A stretch of DNA of 64,000 bases. Source: UBA7703 sp034926785 (GTDB lineage Bacteria > Bacillota > Clostridia > Christensenellales > CAG-138). The stretch covers positions 1 through 64,000 of the forward strand of contig JAYFQU010000015.1 of NCBI GenBank assembly GCA_034926785.1, written 5' to 3'. The translations under genes and the position numbers were made by a program. Positions 9,016-16,838 of the stretch are shown one piece after another. The first letter of the stretch is position 1, and the number at the start of each line of letters is the position of its first letter. The notes under the pieces are model-generated. The model searched no databases. It worked only from the letters and a program-made list of their open reading frames with translations, and was not told the DNA's origin.

Positions 9016-9044
9016 TTTTCATACACGCGTGCTTGCGATATAAT
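9016..9044 (+). promoter_or_regulatory. Putative promoter of the 9073-9687 gene
   Basis: A perfect TATAAT (9039-9044) is preceded 17 bases upstream by a weak TTTTCA (9016-9021). The gene's ATG is 28 bases after the -10 box, with a GGGGAGAG ribosome site between them. Confidence 0.5.
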
Positions 9045-9072
9045 GTCCTCAATACGATTTTGGGGAGAGTTT

Positions 9073-9687
9073 ATGGATCGCAGCAAACTCGGGAAGATTC
9101 TATTGCTTACGCTCGCGCTGCCGTTCGCGGCATATTTGTTGATCGATTGCATAGCGGGCTATATTCCCCCAACCGAATCTTATACAAAAACGCCGTTTCA
9201 GTTCGAAGAAGCGTTTAACGAACAGATGGCGCAGTACGGCATGAGCATCGATATCGACAGTGTGAATTTTTCCTATGGCGGACAACTGAAAAAAGTAGTG
9301 CCGGTTGTTTGCGCGGATGGAAGCAAGATCACCTGCACATATTTTCCAACCAGCGAGCGACGGAAATCAATCATGCAATACATCATATTGGAGCAGGAGC
9401 TATCCGGCCAAGAGGGAGAGAAGGTCTATCTGGAGCAACTGCTCGCTTTTTTGATGGATGCGTTCATCACGCCGATGACGGTGAACAAGGATGAATCGTT
9501 TGAGCCCGTCTCGAGCGTCTCTTATAACGAAGCGCTTCGCGTTTCCAGAGAGTTTGTGGAAGGGAACGAAAACGAGAAATTCATATATGTTGCGGCCTCT
9601 AGTCTTAAGGAAAAAGCAATTAAATTTGAAAGAAAGACCGAGGAGAAGACAAGCCTATCCGTCAGTCTTCGTTTATGGAATGGATAA
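9073..9687 (+). CDS. Hypothetical membrane-anchored protein
   Basis: A 204-residue protein that I do not recognise. Residues 5-25 form one hydrophobic segment (GKILLLTLALPFAAYLLIDC) after a basic start, so it is either a signal anchor or a signal peptide. The cysteine at the end of that segment does not fit a lipobox well, because Asp sits at -1. The rest is hydrophilic, with alternating strand-like patches and several acidic or lysine-rich stretches near the C-terminus. The ATG at 9073 follows GGGGAGAG; an earlier in-frame ATG at 9043 overlaps the -10 box. It stands alone between murB (divergent) and the DNA glycosylase (convergent). Confidence 0.65.
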   Translation: MDRSKLGKILLLTLALPFAAYLLIDCIAGYIPPTESYTKTPFQFEEAFNEQMAQYGMSIDIDSVNFSYGGQLKKVVPVVCADGSKITCTYFPTSERRKSIMQYIILEQELSGQEGEKVYLEQLLAFLMDAFITPMTVNKDESFEPVSSVSYNEALRVSREFVEGNENEKFIYVAASSLKEKAIKFERKTEEKTSLSVSLRLWNG

Positions 9688-9858
9688 AGCGGACTTAGCC
9701 TTTATAGGTAAAGAACGTAACAATATTCAAACCGGTTTGATTATTATTCGGATCATGCGTTACCACTTTAATTGCAATTGTGTCCTTGGTCAAATGCGCG
9801 GTATGATCCAAAGGATCAAATGAATCTAAAAACTCTCCAACAAGCAGAAAAAAACGAA

Positions 9859-10344
9859 TTATAAAAGCAACCTCTCCCGATACACCCTTGCCAGTTCCTC
9901 CAGCCGCATGCGCGCGTTTGCCGCGCTGGGCGAGGGGAGGACGACGCAGGGGATGTTTGTCACTGGGAAGACGAGTTTGGTATAGAGCCGCCCGGCGGTG
10001 GCGCCCGTGCAGAGCACGCGGGAGATACGCGTGGCATGGATGAGCGCGGGGATATCGTTTGCCACGGGGTTTTGTATGCTTGCATCGCTTGCGCCCGCGA
10101 TGTCGCAGCTGGCGAGCACATCCCAGAGTGCGAGCCGGTGCCGCAAAATCAGCGCGGTTTTCTCCTCGTGCATTCGGGGCGCAGGCTCGTCCAGCGCAAG
10201 CGCAAGCGCGGGCCAGAAGCGATTCTGCGGATGCGCATAATAAAACGCCGCCTCACGCGACTTGGGCGAGGGCATGGTGCCGAGGATGAGGATTTCACTC
10301 TCCGGCGAATAGATGGGGGCTATTTCGTGAAAGACATGATCCAT
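9859..10344 (-). CDS. Family-6 uracil-DNA glycosylase superfamily protein (hypoxanthine-DNA glycosylase)
   Basis: A 161-residue uracil-DNA-glycosylase-fold protein. It carries ILGTMPSPKSREAAFYY and AHPQNRFWPAL, the signature of the family-6 hypoxanthine-DNA (deoxyinosine) glycosylases, and ends with VVLPSPSAANAR, the second active-site motif (PSPSxAN). It would excise hypoxanthine from deaminated adenine to start base-excision repair. The ATG at 10344 is chosen because homology begins there; the open frame runs further upstream to 10563 but that part has no recognisable content and overlaps the divergent ABC gene. Confidence 0.85.
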   Translation of the reverse strand: MDHVFHEIAPIYSPESEILILGTMPSPKSREAAFYYAHPQNRFWPALALALDEPAPRMHEEKTALILRHRLALWDVLASCDIAGASDASIQNPVANDIPALIHATRISRVLCTGATAGRLYTKLVFPVTNIPCVVLPSPSAANARMRLEELARVYRERLLL

Positions 10345-10452
10345 GGTAAAAAGCCTAACGCAATCCGGGTAAAAATACAATGGAAAACGGCAAATAACGG
10401 CGATTCTTTTGCGCAGACGAGCCTGTCGCCACGCGTAAAACACGGGTGACGG

Positions 10453-10481
10453 TTGATTAAGCCATATGATTCTGTTAAGAT
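10453..10481 (+). promoter_or_regulatory. Putative promoter of the ABC exporter gene
   Basis: TTGATT (10453-10458), 17 bases, TAAGAT (10476-10481). The -10 box ends six bases before the ATG at 10488, the same geometry as at murB. A short AGG is present inside that gap but would lie outside the transcript if initiation is at the usual distance. Confidence 0.5.
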
Positions 10482-10487
10482 AGGCGC

Positions 10488-12225
10488 ATGAGTAAACTAA
10501 AGCGTTTTTTGGCCTATTACGCGCCACACAAAGGCCTCCTGATTCTTGACCTGAGCTGCGCAATGCTGGTCGCGGCGATTGACATTGCGTATCCGTTGCT
10601 GACGCAGTATATCCTGCGCACGCTTTTGCCGCAGATGGCGGTCAATTCGGCGTTGCTTCGAATGTTTATCAGTCTAATCGTTGTCGCGTTCGGGGCATAC
10701 GTCGTTCGCGCGATACTGCTGTATATCATCAACTACTGGGGACATGTTCTTGGCATACGTATGGAGGCGGATATCCGCAGGGATATTTTCTCGCACATTC
10801 AGGAGCTCTCCTTCAGTTTTTACGACAAGGTGCGCACAGGCAAGCTTATGAGCCGCGTAACGACGGATTTATTCGACATTACGGAGCTTGCGCATCATGG
10901 CCCGGAGGATATCCTCATCTCCGGCGCAACCGTTTTGGGTGCGTTTATTGTGATGTTTTTCGTGGACTGGCGGCTTTCACTCGCACTCTTATGTATCGTG
11001 CCCGTTGCGATCTATTATGTCATCAGGCTTCGGGTTTATATGCGAACCGCCTCGCTCAAGGTGAAGGAACGCGTTTCGGAAATTAACGCGAGCATCGAAT
11101 CCTCTATCTCGGGCGCGCGTGTGGCGAAGGCCTTTACCAACGAGGAGCACGAGCGTGAGAAGTTTAATGAAGGAAACTTACAGTTTGTCCACGCAAAGGA
11201 TAACTTCTATAAATACATGGCGTTTTTCAACACCGGCATGGAGTTTTTCATCGCGATGTTTAACCTCATCGTGCTGGCATTGGGCGGATATCTGATCTAT
11301 AAAAGCAGTATGGATCCAATTCTGTTGGTGACATTTACGCTCTATATCGCCGCATTCATTCAGCCGCTGAAGCGCCTTGCGGCGTTTGCAGAGGTCTATA
11401 TCCTCGGCATGGCGGGCTTTACGCGTTTTTGTGAGATCATGGATATCGAGCCGGAGATCAAGGATCGGCCGAACGCGAAACCGTTGCGGCCGGTTCGGGG
11501 CGATATCTGTTTTCAGGACGTCACCTTCGCCTACGAAGACGGCAGAAGCGTGCTCTCGCAGATCAGCCTCGATATACCCGCCGGGAAAACGCTTGCGCTG
11601 GTTGGCCCCAGCGGCGGCGGAAAGACGACGCTGTGCCATTTGATTCCGCGCTTTTATGAGCAGCGGAGCGGAAGCATCACGATTGACGGGCAGGACACGC
11701 GGGATATTACGCTGCGTTCGCTCAGGCAAAACGTTGGTATCGTACAGCAGGACGTGTTCCTTTTTGCCAGCAGCGTGATGGAAAACATCCGTTACGGGCG
11801 CATTGACGCGACGGACGAAGAGGTCGTCGACGCGGCGATGCGCGCACATATCCACGAGGAGATTCTGCAGTTCACCGATGGCTACGACACGCAGGTTGGA
11901 GAGAGGGGGTTAATGCTCTCCGGCGGACAGAAGCAACGCATTTCGATTGCGCGGCTTTTCCTTAAAAATCCGCCGATTCTGATCCTGGATGAGGCGACCA
12001 GCGCCCTGGACACGCTGACCGAGCACGACATCCAGCATTCGTTTGAAGAACTCTCCCGGGGGGCGCACGACGCTGGTCATTGCGCACCGGCTCTCTACGG
12101 TGAAGCATGCGGATGAAATCGTTGTGCTGGACGAACAGGGCATCCGCGAGCGCGGCACACACGAGGAACTCCTGCAGGCAGGCGGATTGTATCAAAACCT
12201 CTATCAAGCCGCGATGATTGACTAG
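10488..12225 (+). pseudogene. ABC exporter (fused permease-ATPase), broken by one frameshift
   Basis: A type IV (MsbA/BmrA-like) half transporter: six membrane helices over residues 1-310, then an ATPase with Walker A GPSGGGKTT (373-381), signature LSGGQ (477-481) and Walker B LILDEATSALD. The reading frame from 10488 breaks after FEELSRG at a run of six G (12058-12063) and ends out of frame at 12116. With five G the frame continues as RTTLVIAHRLSTV through 12225, giving about 578 residues, the normal length. The broken product lacks the H-loop histidine and the C-terminus, so it should be inactive unless the indel is a sequencing error or is corrected by slippage. Barnase and barstar genes follow on the same strand. 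Confidence 0.88.
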
Positions 12226-12275
12226 TCCGGCCGGTCGGCCGTTTCACAAGCGAACAGTCGAAAGGAAATATCCGC

Positions 12276-12848
12276 GTGAAAAAGCGTACCATTGCGATTA
12301 TCATCGTTGTTCTGGCTGTGTTGGGCTCTCTCTGGCTTTCGCGGCAGCAAGCCGCACCCGTGGAGAGCACGGTGTTGCCCCAACAGACGGGCGGCGGGCT
12401 TGTTTCGCTGGATGAAGCCGCGGGCAGCATGCCGCAAGCAACGGAGGAAGCGGCCGCAACCCAGAATCAAGAACCCACGGCGAAGCCTGAGCAGACGGCG
12501 ATTGACGAGGACGGCATATATTCCTCCAAGGCGGACGTCAGCCTCTATCTCCATACTTTCGGGCATCTGCCGCAGAACTTTATCACAAAAAGCGAAGCGC
12601 GCGCGCTCGGCTGGAACGGCGGTGGGCTGGATGATTACGACTACGGAAAATGCATCGGCGGCGATCGGTTTGGCAACAACGAGGGGCTGCTCCCGGAGAC
12701 CGGCGGACGCGACTATTTTGAATGCGACATCGACACGATGCACCGCGACTCCAGAGGGGCAAAGCGGATCGTATTCTCCGACGACGGGCTGATCTATTAT
12801 ACGGATGACCATTATGAGTCGTTTACGCTGCTCTACGGCGAACCGTAA
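12276..12848 (+). CDS. Barnase-family ribonuclease with N-terminal membrane segment
   Basis: A 190-residue protein. Residues 4-20 are a signal peptide or anchor, 28-78 a low-complexity Glu/Gln/Thr/Ala linker, and 79-188 a microbial RNase N1/barnase domain. All barnase catalytic residues can be placed: E149 (barnase E73), R160 and R164 (R83, R87) and H179 (H102). The FITKSEARALGW and KCIGGDRFGN motifs match barnase ITKSEAQALGW and KSIGGDIFSN. It would cleave RNA 3' of guanosine after export. The GTG at 12276 has AAAGGA nine bases upstream. The barstar gene begins 23 bases after its stop. Confidence 0.93.
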   Translation: MKKRTIAIIIVVLAVLGSLWLSRQQAAPVESTVLPQQTGGGLVSLDEAAGSMPQATEEAAATQNQEPTAKPEQTAIDEDGIYSSKADVSLYLHTFGHLPQNFITKSEARALGWNGGGLDDYDYGKCIGGDRFGNNEGLLPETGGRDYFECDIDTMHRDSRGAKRIVFSDDGLIYYTDDHYESFTLLYGEP

Positions 12849-12871
12849 GAGAACCGAACGGGGGAGAGAGA

Positions 12872-13159
12872 ATGGAACGCGAACGCAGACTGACGCTAAA
12901 CGCAAAGCGAATGGTCACTCGGGAAGATGCGCATGCGCATATGAAAGCGCGGCTTCATCTTCCGGCATGGTATGGCGGGAACCTTGACGCGCTGAACGAC
13001 TGCCTCGGCGAGTTCAATCGGCCGACGCGGATCACCGTTCGATATGCGCCGCAACTGAAAGAAGCGTTGGGTGCCTATGGAACCAAGCTGCTGGATGTTT
13101 TGGAGCATGCGTCGGAGGAAAACCCGAATCTTCAGATTTCCTTTCACGAACGGTTTTAA
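12872..13159 (+). CDS. Barstar-family RNase inhibitor
   Basis: A 95-residue intracellular inhibitor expected to plug the active site of the neighbouring barnase. It has the barstar core LPAWYGGNLDALNDCL: D39 and D43 correspond to barstar D35 and D39, which contact the enzyme, while barstar W38 is replaced by N42. E78 may correspond to barstar E76. The N-terminal MERERRLTLNAKRM forms the first strand. The ATG at 12872 follows GGGGGAGAG. The toxin-then-inhibitor order with 23 bases between them supports a cognate immunity pair, although the pairing itself is inferred. Confidence 0.9.
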   Translation: MERERRLTLNAKRMVTREDAHAHMKARLHLPAWYGGNLDALNDCLGEFNRPTRITVRYAPQLKEALGAYGTKLLDVLEHASEENPNLQISFHERF

Positions 13160-13236
13160 AGAGCGCCGGTTCATCCAAAAAGGGACGAGTTGAATGTGCG
13201 GCAAGCGACGATCCAAAACGGGGATTGCGAAGGGGG

Positions 13237-14349
13237 ATGGTGTCTTTGGGCTTTGTGTTGGAGCTTCTCGGCGGGGGACTGCTTGCGCTGTCGGCCATAC
13301 TGCTGCTCGGCGGATTGATCTTGCTTTTGCTGCACCTGACGCGCACGGTCAACAACTATAAGGTGCAAAAAATGCGCGAGCAGTTGCTCTGCCTCATCTC
13401 CGGCGCCGCGGAATCCAAGCGAATCAAAAACAGATTATATGAGATGGTGGATCCGAAGGGCGCGGTCGACGCGCTCTCGGAGATTCGCGGCATTCGCTCC
13501 ACGCGCGGTCTAATCGTCATGGCGGAAACGGCGGAGGAATTCTCCGGCGCAGCGTTGGAAAAGCTCCGGCAGGAAGCGGGCGGCGAATGGTACGGCGAAT
13601 ATCTTCGAAAACTGTTGGAAGGCGCCGATGACGAGGCGACGGCGCTGGTGGTGAAACTCATCGGCGCGCTGCGGCTGCAGAGCTACACGCCGGATGTGGT
13701 CACGCAGATCTACTATTATAAAACAACCGCCGAGATGCAGCACATTGGCATGCTTACGCTCTGTATGCTCGGCGCGGAGCGGGATATCATCGCGCTGTGC
13801 CGCGATCACACCATCGCCTCGCTGCTCTCCTTTCGCACGCTGGAGGAGATCTTTTCGATTTACTCGGGCGATTTAAAGCGACTGAGCCGGAAGTTGATTA
13901 CCACGGCCTCCGACCCCTATATTCGGCGCACCTGCATCAAGACGATCGGAGAGCAACGCTTTTCAGATCTTGGCGAACTGGTGCTGCCGCATTTGATTCA
14001 AGGGCATGTCAACACGCGCATTGACGCGGCGCGCACGCTTGGACAAATACGTTATCTGCCCGCCTATCCGCATATTCTGGCAAACGCTGACGATCCGCGA
14101 TGGGAAATGCGCGCGGTGATCGCGACCGCGCTGGGCGCATTCGGCGCGGCGGAAAACAGGGAAACGCTGATAAAACTGCTATGCGACAGGGAATGGTGGG
14201 TGCGCTATCGCGCGGCGGAGTCCCTCGCGGAGGATGGAGAGAGGGCTAAGCTCACCCGGCTAGCCGAAGAGACGGGGGATCGTTTCGCGCAGGAGATGCT
14301 GCGTTTTGCCTTTGAGCAGGCGGCGCTTCGGAGAGGGGAGGCGGCATAG
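13237..14349 (+). CDS. HEAT-repeat membrane protein
   Basis: About 370 residues. The first about 35 residues are a long hydrophobic segment (GGGLLALSAILLLGG onward), followed by a helical array. From residue about 215 onward clear HEAT repeats appear (DPRWEMRAVIATALGAFGAAE; REWWVRYRAAESLAEDG). HEAT arrays bind protein partners. The gene ends directly against a glycosyltransferase-2 gene (stop 14349, next start 14350), and HEAT-repeat/glycosyltransferase pairs are known in Bacillota, so it probably works with that protein at the membrane. The start is unsure: the ATG at 13237 touches the AAGGGGG ribosome site, and TTG at 13246 has better spacing. Confidence 0.75.
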   Translation: MVSLGFVLELLGGGLLALSAILLLGGLILLLLHLTRTVNNYKVQKMREQLLCLISGAAESKRIKNRLYEMVDPKGAVDALSEIRGIRSTRGLIVMAETAEEFSGAALEKLRQEAGGEWYGEYLRKLLEGADDEATALVVKLIGALRLQSYTPDVVTQIYYYKTTAEMQHIGMLTLCMLGAERDIIALCRDHTIASLLSFRTLEEIFSIYSGDLKRLSRKLITTASDPYIRRTCIKTIGEQRFSDLGELVLPHLIQGHVNTRIDAARTLGQIRYLPAYPHILANADDPRWEMRAVIATALGAFGAAENRETLIKLLCDREWWVRYRAAESLAEDGERAKLTRLAEETGDRFAQEMLRFAFEQAALRRGEAA

Positions 14350-15672
14350 ATGGAGCAGACAATGGCTGCTATCGGTCAACTGATGGCCAATTTGAGCGAT
14401 CTCTTCCTGGTTCTTCTGTTCGTCGGAGGGGCAGTTCGTATGGTGGAGCTCATCCAAACCGCCGCAAAGATGCGCAAACATGTTCGTTCTCTGCGCGCCG
14501 TGGATTATCGTAGATTTCAGGATTCCGAGCATATCATGCCGGTTTCACTGATTTTACCCGCAGCAGCGAAAAATGAAAGCATTACGGACGCGGTGAAAAA
14601 CCTGCTTTCACAGGAATTTAAACAGTTCGAACTGATCGTGGTTGTCGATCGCGGGGAGAAAGAAAGCTGGGATCGACTTGAGCAGGACTATCACCTGCTG
14701 CCGTTTCATCAGCCCTACAAAAAAACGCTCAACTCCAGCGAGATACGCGGCGTATATCGCTCGGCGGACGATGTTCGACTGATCGTACTGGATCTAAAAG
14801 CCGTATCTTGCGCAGATGCGCTCAACGCCGGAATCAACGTTTCTTCCTACCCGATCATTGCGGTATCCTCACCGGAATTGCGGCTTACGAAGGATGCGCT
14901 GCTAAAGACGATCTACGCCTTTACCGGCGATCCGAACTGCGTGTTCATCGGGGCCTATCCGCGCATTGGCTTCGGGGCCGCTGAGGACGGAACGAAACGG
15001 CTCACGGCGTTGGGGGAGATGCAGGGGATTGAACGGCTGCGGATGCTCTATAGCCATCGTTTCGGTTATGAGACATTGGGGATGTATCTGCCGCTGCAAA
15101 CGATGTTTGCCGCGATTTTAAAAAGCACGGCGCAGGAAGCCGGCGGCTTCTCGGATACGGCGAATGCGGAGCTTGCGGATTTGCTGCTGCGCATTCACGC
15201 GAAACGGAAGAAAGAAAAACGGGAATATAAGGTTCGGCTGATGCCGGAAGCGATCTGTTATCAGATTCCGCAACGCAGCATGCGTGTGGTATGCGCCCAA
15301 GCAAGACGGGCGGAATCCGCGATGCGCGTCGTTTGCAGGCGCAACCGTGCGCAGAGTAAAGCGATTCGGGGTATTACCTATACGCGCCTTGCGGAAACCG
15401 GCTGGCCGTTGGCCGAATGGGTGGGAATCCTGGTGATCGCCGTTTCGGCTGTGCTGGGCGCAATATCGCCGCTTTACGTCGCAGGTTATCTTGCGCTGTC
15501 GTTTCTGCTGGGCGCCATACAGTCCGTCGCCTCGGTTCTACTGGAGGAGAGCGCGTTTCAGCGCCAGACGGATACCGGATTGCTGCTGGAGCGATATTGG
15601 CTCGCGGTGTGGGAAAACATCGTCTACCGCCCGCAGGTAACCCTGGCAAAATTGTTTACGATTGGCAGATAG
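14350..15672 (+). CDS. Glycosyltransferase family 2-like membrane protein, catalytic motifs lost
   Basis: A 440-residue protein with one N-terminal helix, a GT-A domain and two or three C-terminal helices, the plan of processive family-2 glycosyltransferases. The fold is recognisable from PVSLILPAAAKNES, IRGVYRS and ADALNAGIN. The three active-site motifs are not: the VDADS metal-binding motif is VSSPE (172-176), the ED motif with the catalytic base is EL (274-275), and the QxxRW motif is QARRAE. It therefore looks like a pseudo-enzyme, perhaps a regulatory or scaffold partner of the HEAT-repeat protein encoded immediately upstream. The ATG at 14350 directly follows that gene's stop. Confidence 0.8.
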   Translation: MEQTMAAIGQLMANLSDLFLVLLFVGGAVRMVELIQTAAKMRKHVRSLRAVDYRRFQDSEHIMPVSLILPAAAKNESITDAVKNLLSQEFKQFELIVVVDRGEKESWDRLEQDYHLLPFHQPYKKTLNSSEIRGVYRSADDVRLIVLDLKAVSCADALNAGINVSSYPIIAVSSPELRLTKDALLKTIYAFTGDPNCVFIGAYPRIGFGAAEDGTKRLTALGEMQGIERLRMLYSHRFGYETLGMYLPLQTMFAAILKSTAQEAGGFSDTANAELADLLLRIHAKRKKEKREYKVRLMPEAICYQIPQRSMRVVCAQARRAESAMRVVCRRNRAQSKAIRGITYTRLAETGWPLAEWVGILVIAVSAVLGAISPLYVAGYLALSFLLGAIQSVASVLLEESAFQRQTDTGLLLERYWLAVWENIVYRPQVTLAKLFTIGR

Positions 15673-15681
15673 CGAGTCCGA

Positions 15682-15725
15682 ATGCGCAGCAAAGCCGCCG
15701 GATATCCGGCGACTTTGCTGCGCAT
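15682..15725. repeat. 44-bp near-perfect palindrome
   Basis: The left arm ATGCGCAGCAAAG continues through CGCCGG/CCGGCG around a central ATATC-type dyad and returns as CTTTGCTGCGCAT. Only one base pair of 22 mismatches (C at 15695 against A at 15712). No U-run follows, so it is not a typical terminator. It may be a repeat-element end, a protein-binding site or a large RNA hairpin. Confidence 0.85.
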
Positions 15726-15872
15726 AGGAGATCTGCCGCGCGAACCGGCCAAAAGGTCGCGTCGTCGGATTCTGAGCCACTGCATCGGCACCGGCCATTT
15801 TGGCTTGCGGAGCCGCAGAAACGCTCGATCTTCGGATCTAAGAAAAAAGATGTCAAAAAAGTAAAAAAGCAG

Positions 15873-15902
15873 TTGAATCGGCATGGACTATTCCGCTATA
15901 CT
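15873..15902 (+). promoter_or_regulatory. Putative promoter of the pseudouridine synthase gene
   Basis: TTGAAT (15873-15878), an 18-base spacer and TATACT (15897-15902), placed 88 bases before the chosen start codon. Confidence 0.45.
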
Positions 15903-15990
15903 ATATTTGGTGACATATGGCAATGTTTCTTGTGATTCACCGCGACAATGCACCCTGAACAACCGTATGCAAGAGAAGGAATGCGCCGAC

Positions 15991-16710
15991 ATGATGCGAC
16001 TGCAAAAATATCTGGCGGAATCCGGAGTCGCCTCCCGGCGCGCGAGCGAGACGCTGATCAACGCCGGACGCGTCAGCGTTAACGGCGAGGCGGCGACGCT
16101 GGGCATGAGCGTGGATCCTGAAACCGATACGGTTCTGCTGGATGGAAAGTCCGTCCGGCAGGCGGAGGAACTGATCACCATCATGCTCTATAAACCCAAG
16201 GGCGTGGTCAGCACAAGCGATGATCCGCAGGGGCGAAGAACGGTTCAGGAATATGTCAAAGATATCCCCGCGCGGCTCTACAACATCGGCCGGCTGGATC
16301 TCAACTCCGAAGGCCTGCTGCTGATGACAAACGACGGCGAGCTGGCACATCGCATGACACATCCGAAGTTTTCAGTAGAAAAAACCTATTATGCCATCTG
16401 TGACGGAAAACTGATGCCTTCGGAAATCGCTGCTTTAACCAATGGCGTCTCGCTGGAAGACGGGATGACGGCGCCGGCAAAGCTTGCGCATATACGGCCG
16501 ACGAAAACGGGGGACACATCGTTCCTCATTACGATACACGAGGGAAAGAACCGCCAGATACGCCGCATGCTCGAGGCGGTGGGGCACAGAACGCTGCGTC
16601 TCAAGCGGGAACGGTTCGGCCCACTCTCCATCGGCGAGATGAAGCCGGGCGAAACCAGACGACTGAGCGAAGAGGAACTTCGCGCACTGAAACAGGCGCT
16701 GGGTCTTTGA
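15991..16710 (+). CDS. 23S rRNA pseudouridine synthase, RsuA/RluB family
   Basis: A 239-residue enzyme that isomerises a uridine in rRNA. An N-terminal S4 RNA-binding domain (MRLQKYLAESGVASRRASE) precedes the catalytic domain, whose essential Asp lies in GRLDLNSEGLLLMTNDG. Further family motifs are YKPKGVVST and IHEGKNRQIRRM. The length and S4 domain fit RluB-type enzymes acting on helix 89/90 of 23S rRNA, although RsuA/RluE relatives cannot be excluded. The ATG at 15991 has AAGGA ten bases upstream; the longer open frame from 15883 overlaps the promoter. It stands alone rather than next to scpA-scpB as in Bacillus. Confidence 0.93.
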   Translation: MMRLQKYLAESGVASRRASETLINAGRVSVNGEAATLGMSVDPETDTVLLDGKSVRQAEELITIMLYKPKGVVSTSDDPQGRRTVQEYVKDIPARLYNIGRLDLNSEGLLLMTNDGELAHRMTHPKFSVEKTYYAICDGKLMPSEIAALTNGVSLEDGMTAPAKLAHIRPTKTGDTSFLITIHEGKNRQIRRMLEAVGHRTLRLKRERFGPLSIGEMKPGETRRLSEEELRALKQALGL

Positions 16711-16838
16711 TTGCAGGTTAGATGCAAATCCGGTTGCCATTCGGCAGGAATACAAGGCGTAGCGTCGAATTATTGGAATAGGGCTAGGATAAGGATGATT
16801 TCATCCTGGATAAATGCAATACAGCGGAGGTATTAATT

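Larger units (their letters stand above)
15673..15990 (+). other. 318-base intergenic region with a palindrome and a promoter
   Basis: No credible gene. It holds the 44-bp palindrome at 15682-15725, two near-copies of an ACCGGCCA-containing segment (near 15740 and 15790), an A-rich stretch (15838-15870) and a promoter-like pair (15873-15902) for the pseudouridine synthase gene. The composition differs from the flanking coding sequence. Confidence 0.5.

Noticed and set aside
10345..10563. N-terminal extension of the DNA glycosylase gene up to 10563
   Set aside because: Family homology begins at 10344, and the extension would overlap the promoter and start of the divergent ABC gene.
15682..15725. 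Rho-independent terminator for the glycosyltransferase gene
   Set aside because: The stem is strong but no U-run follows on either strand.
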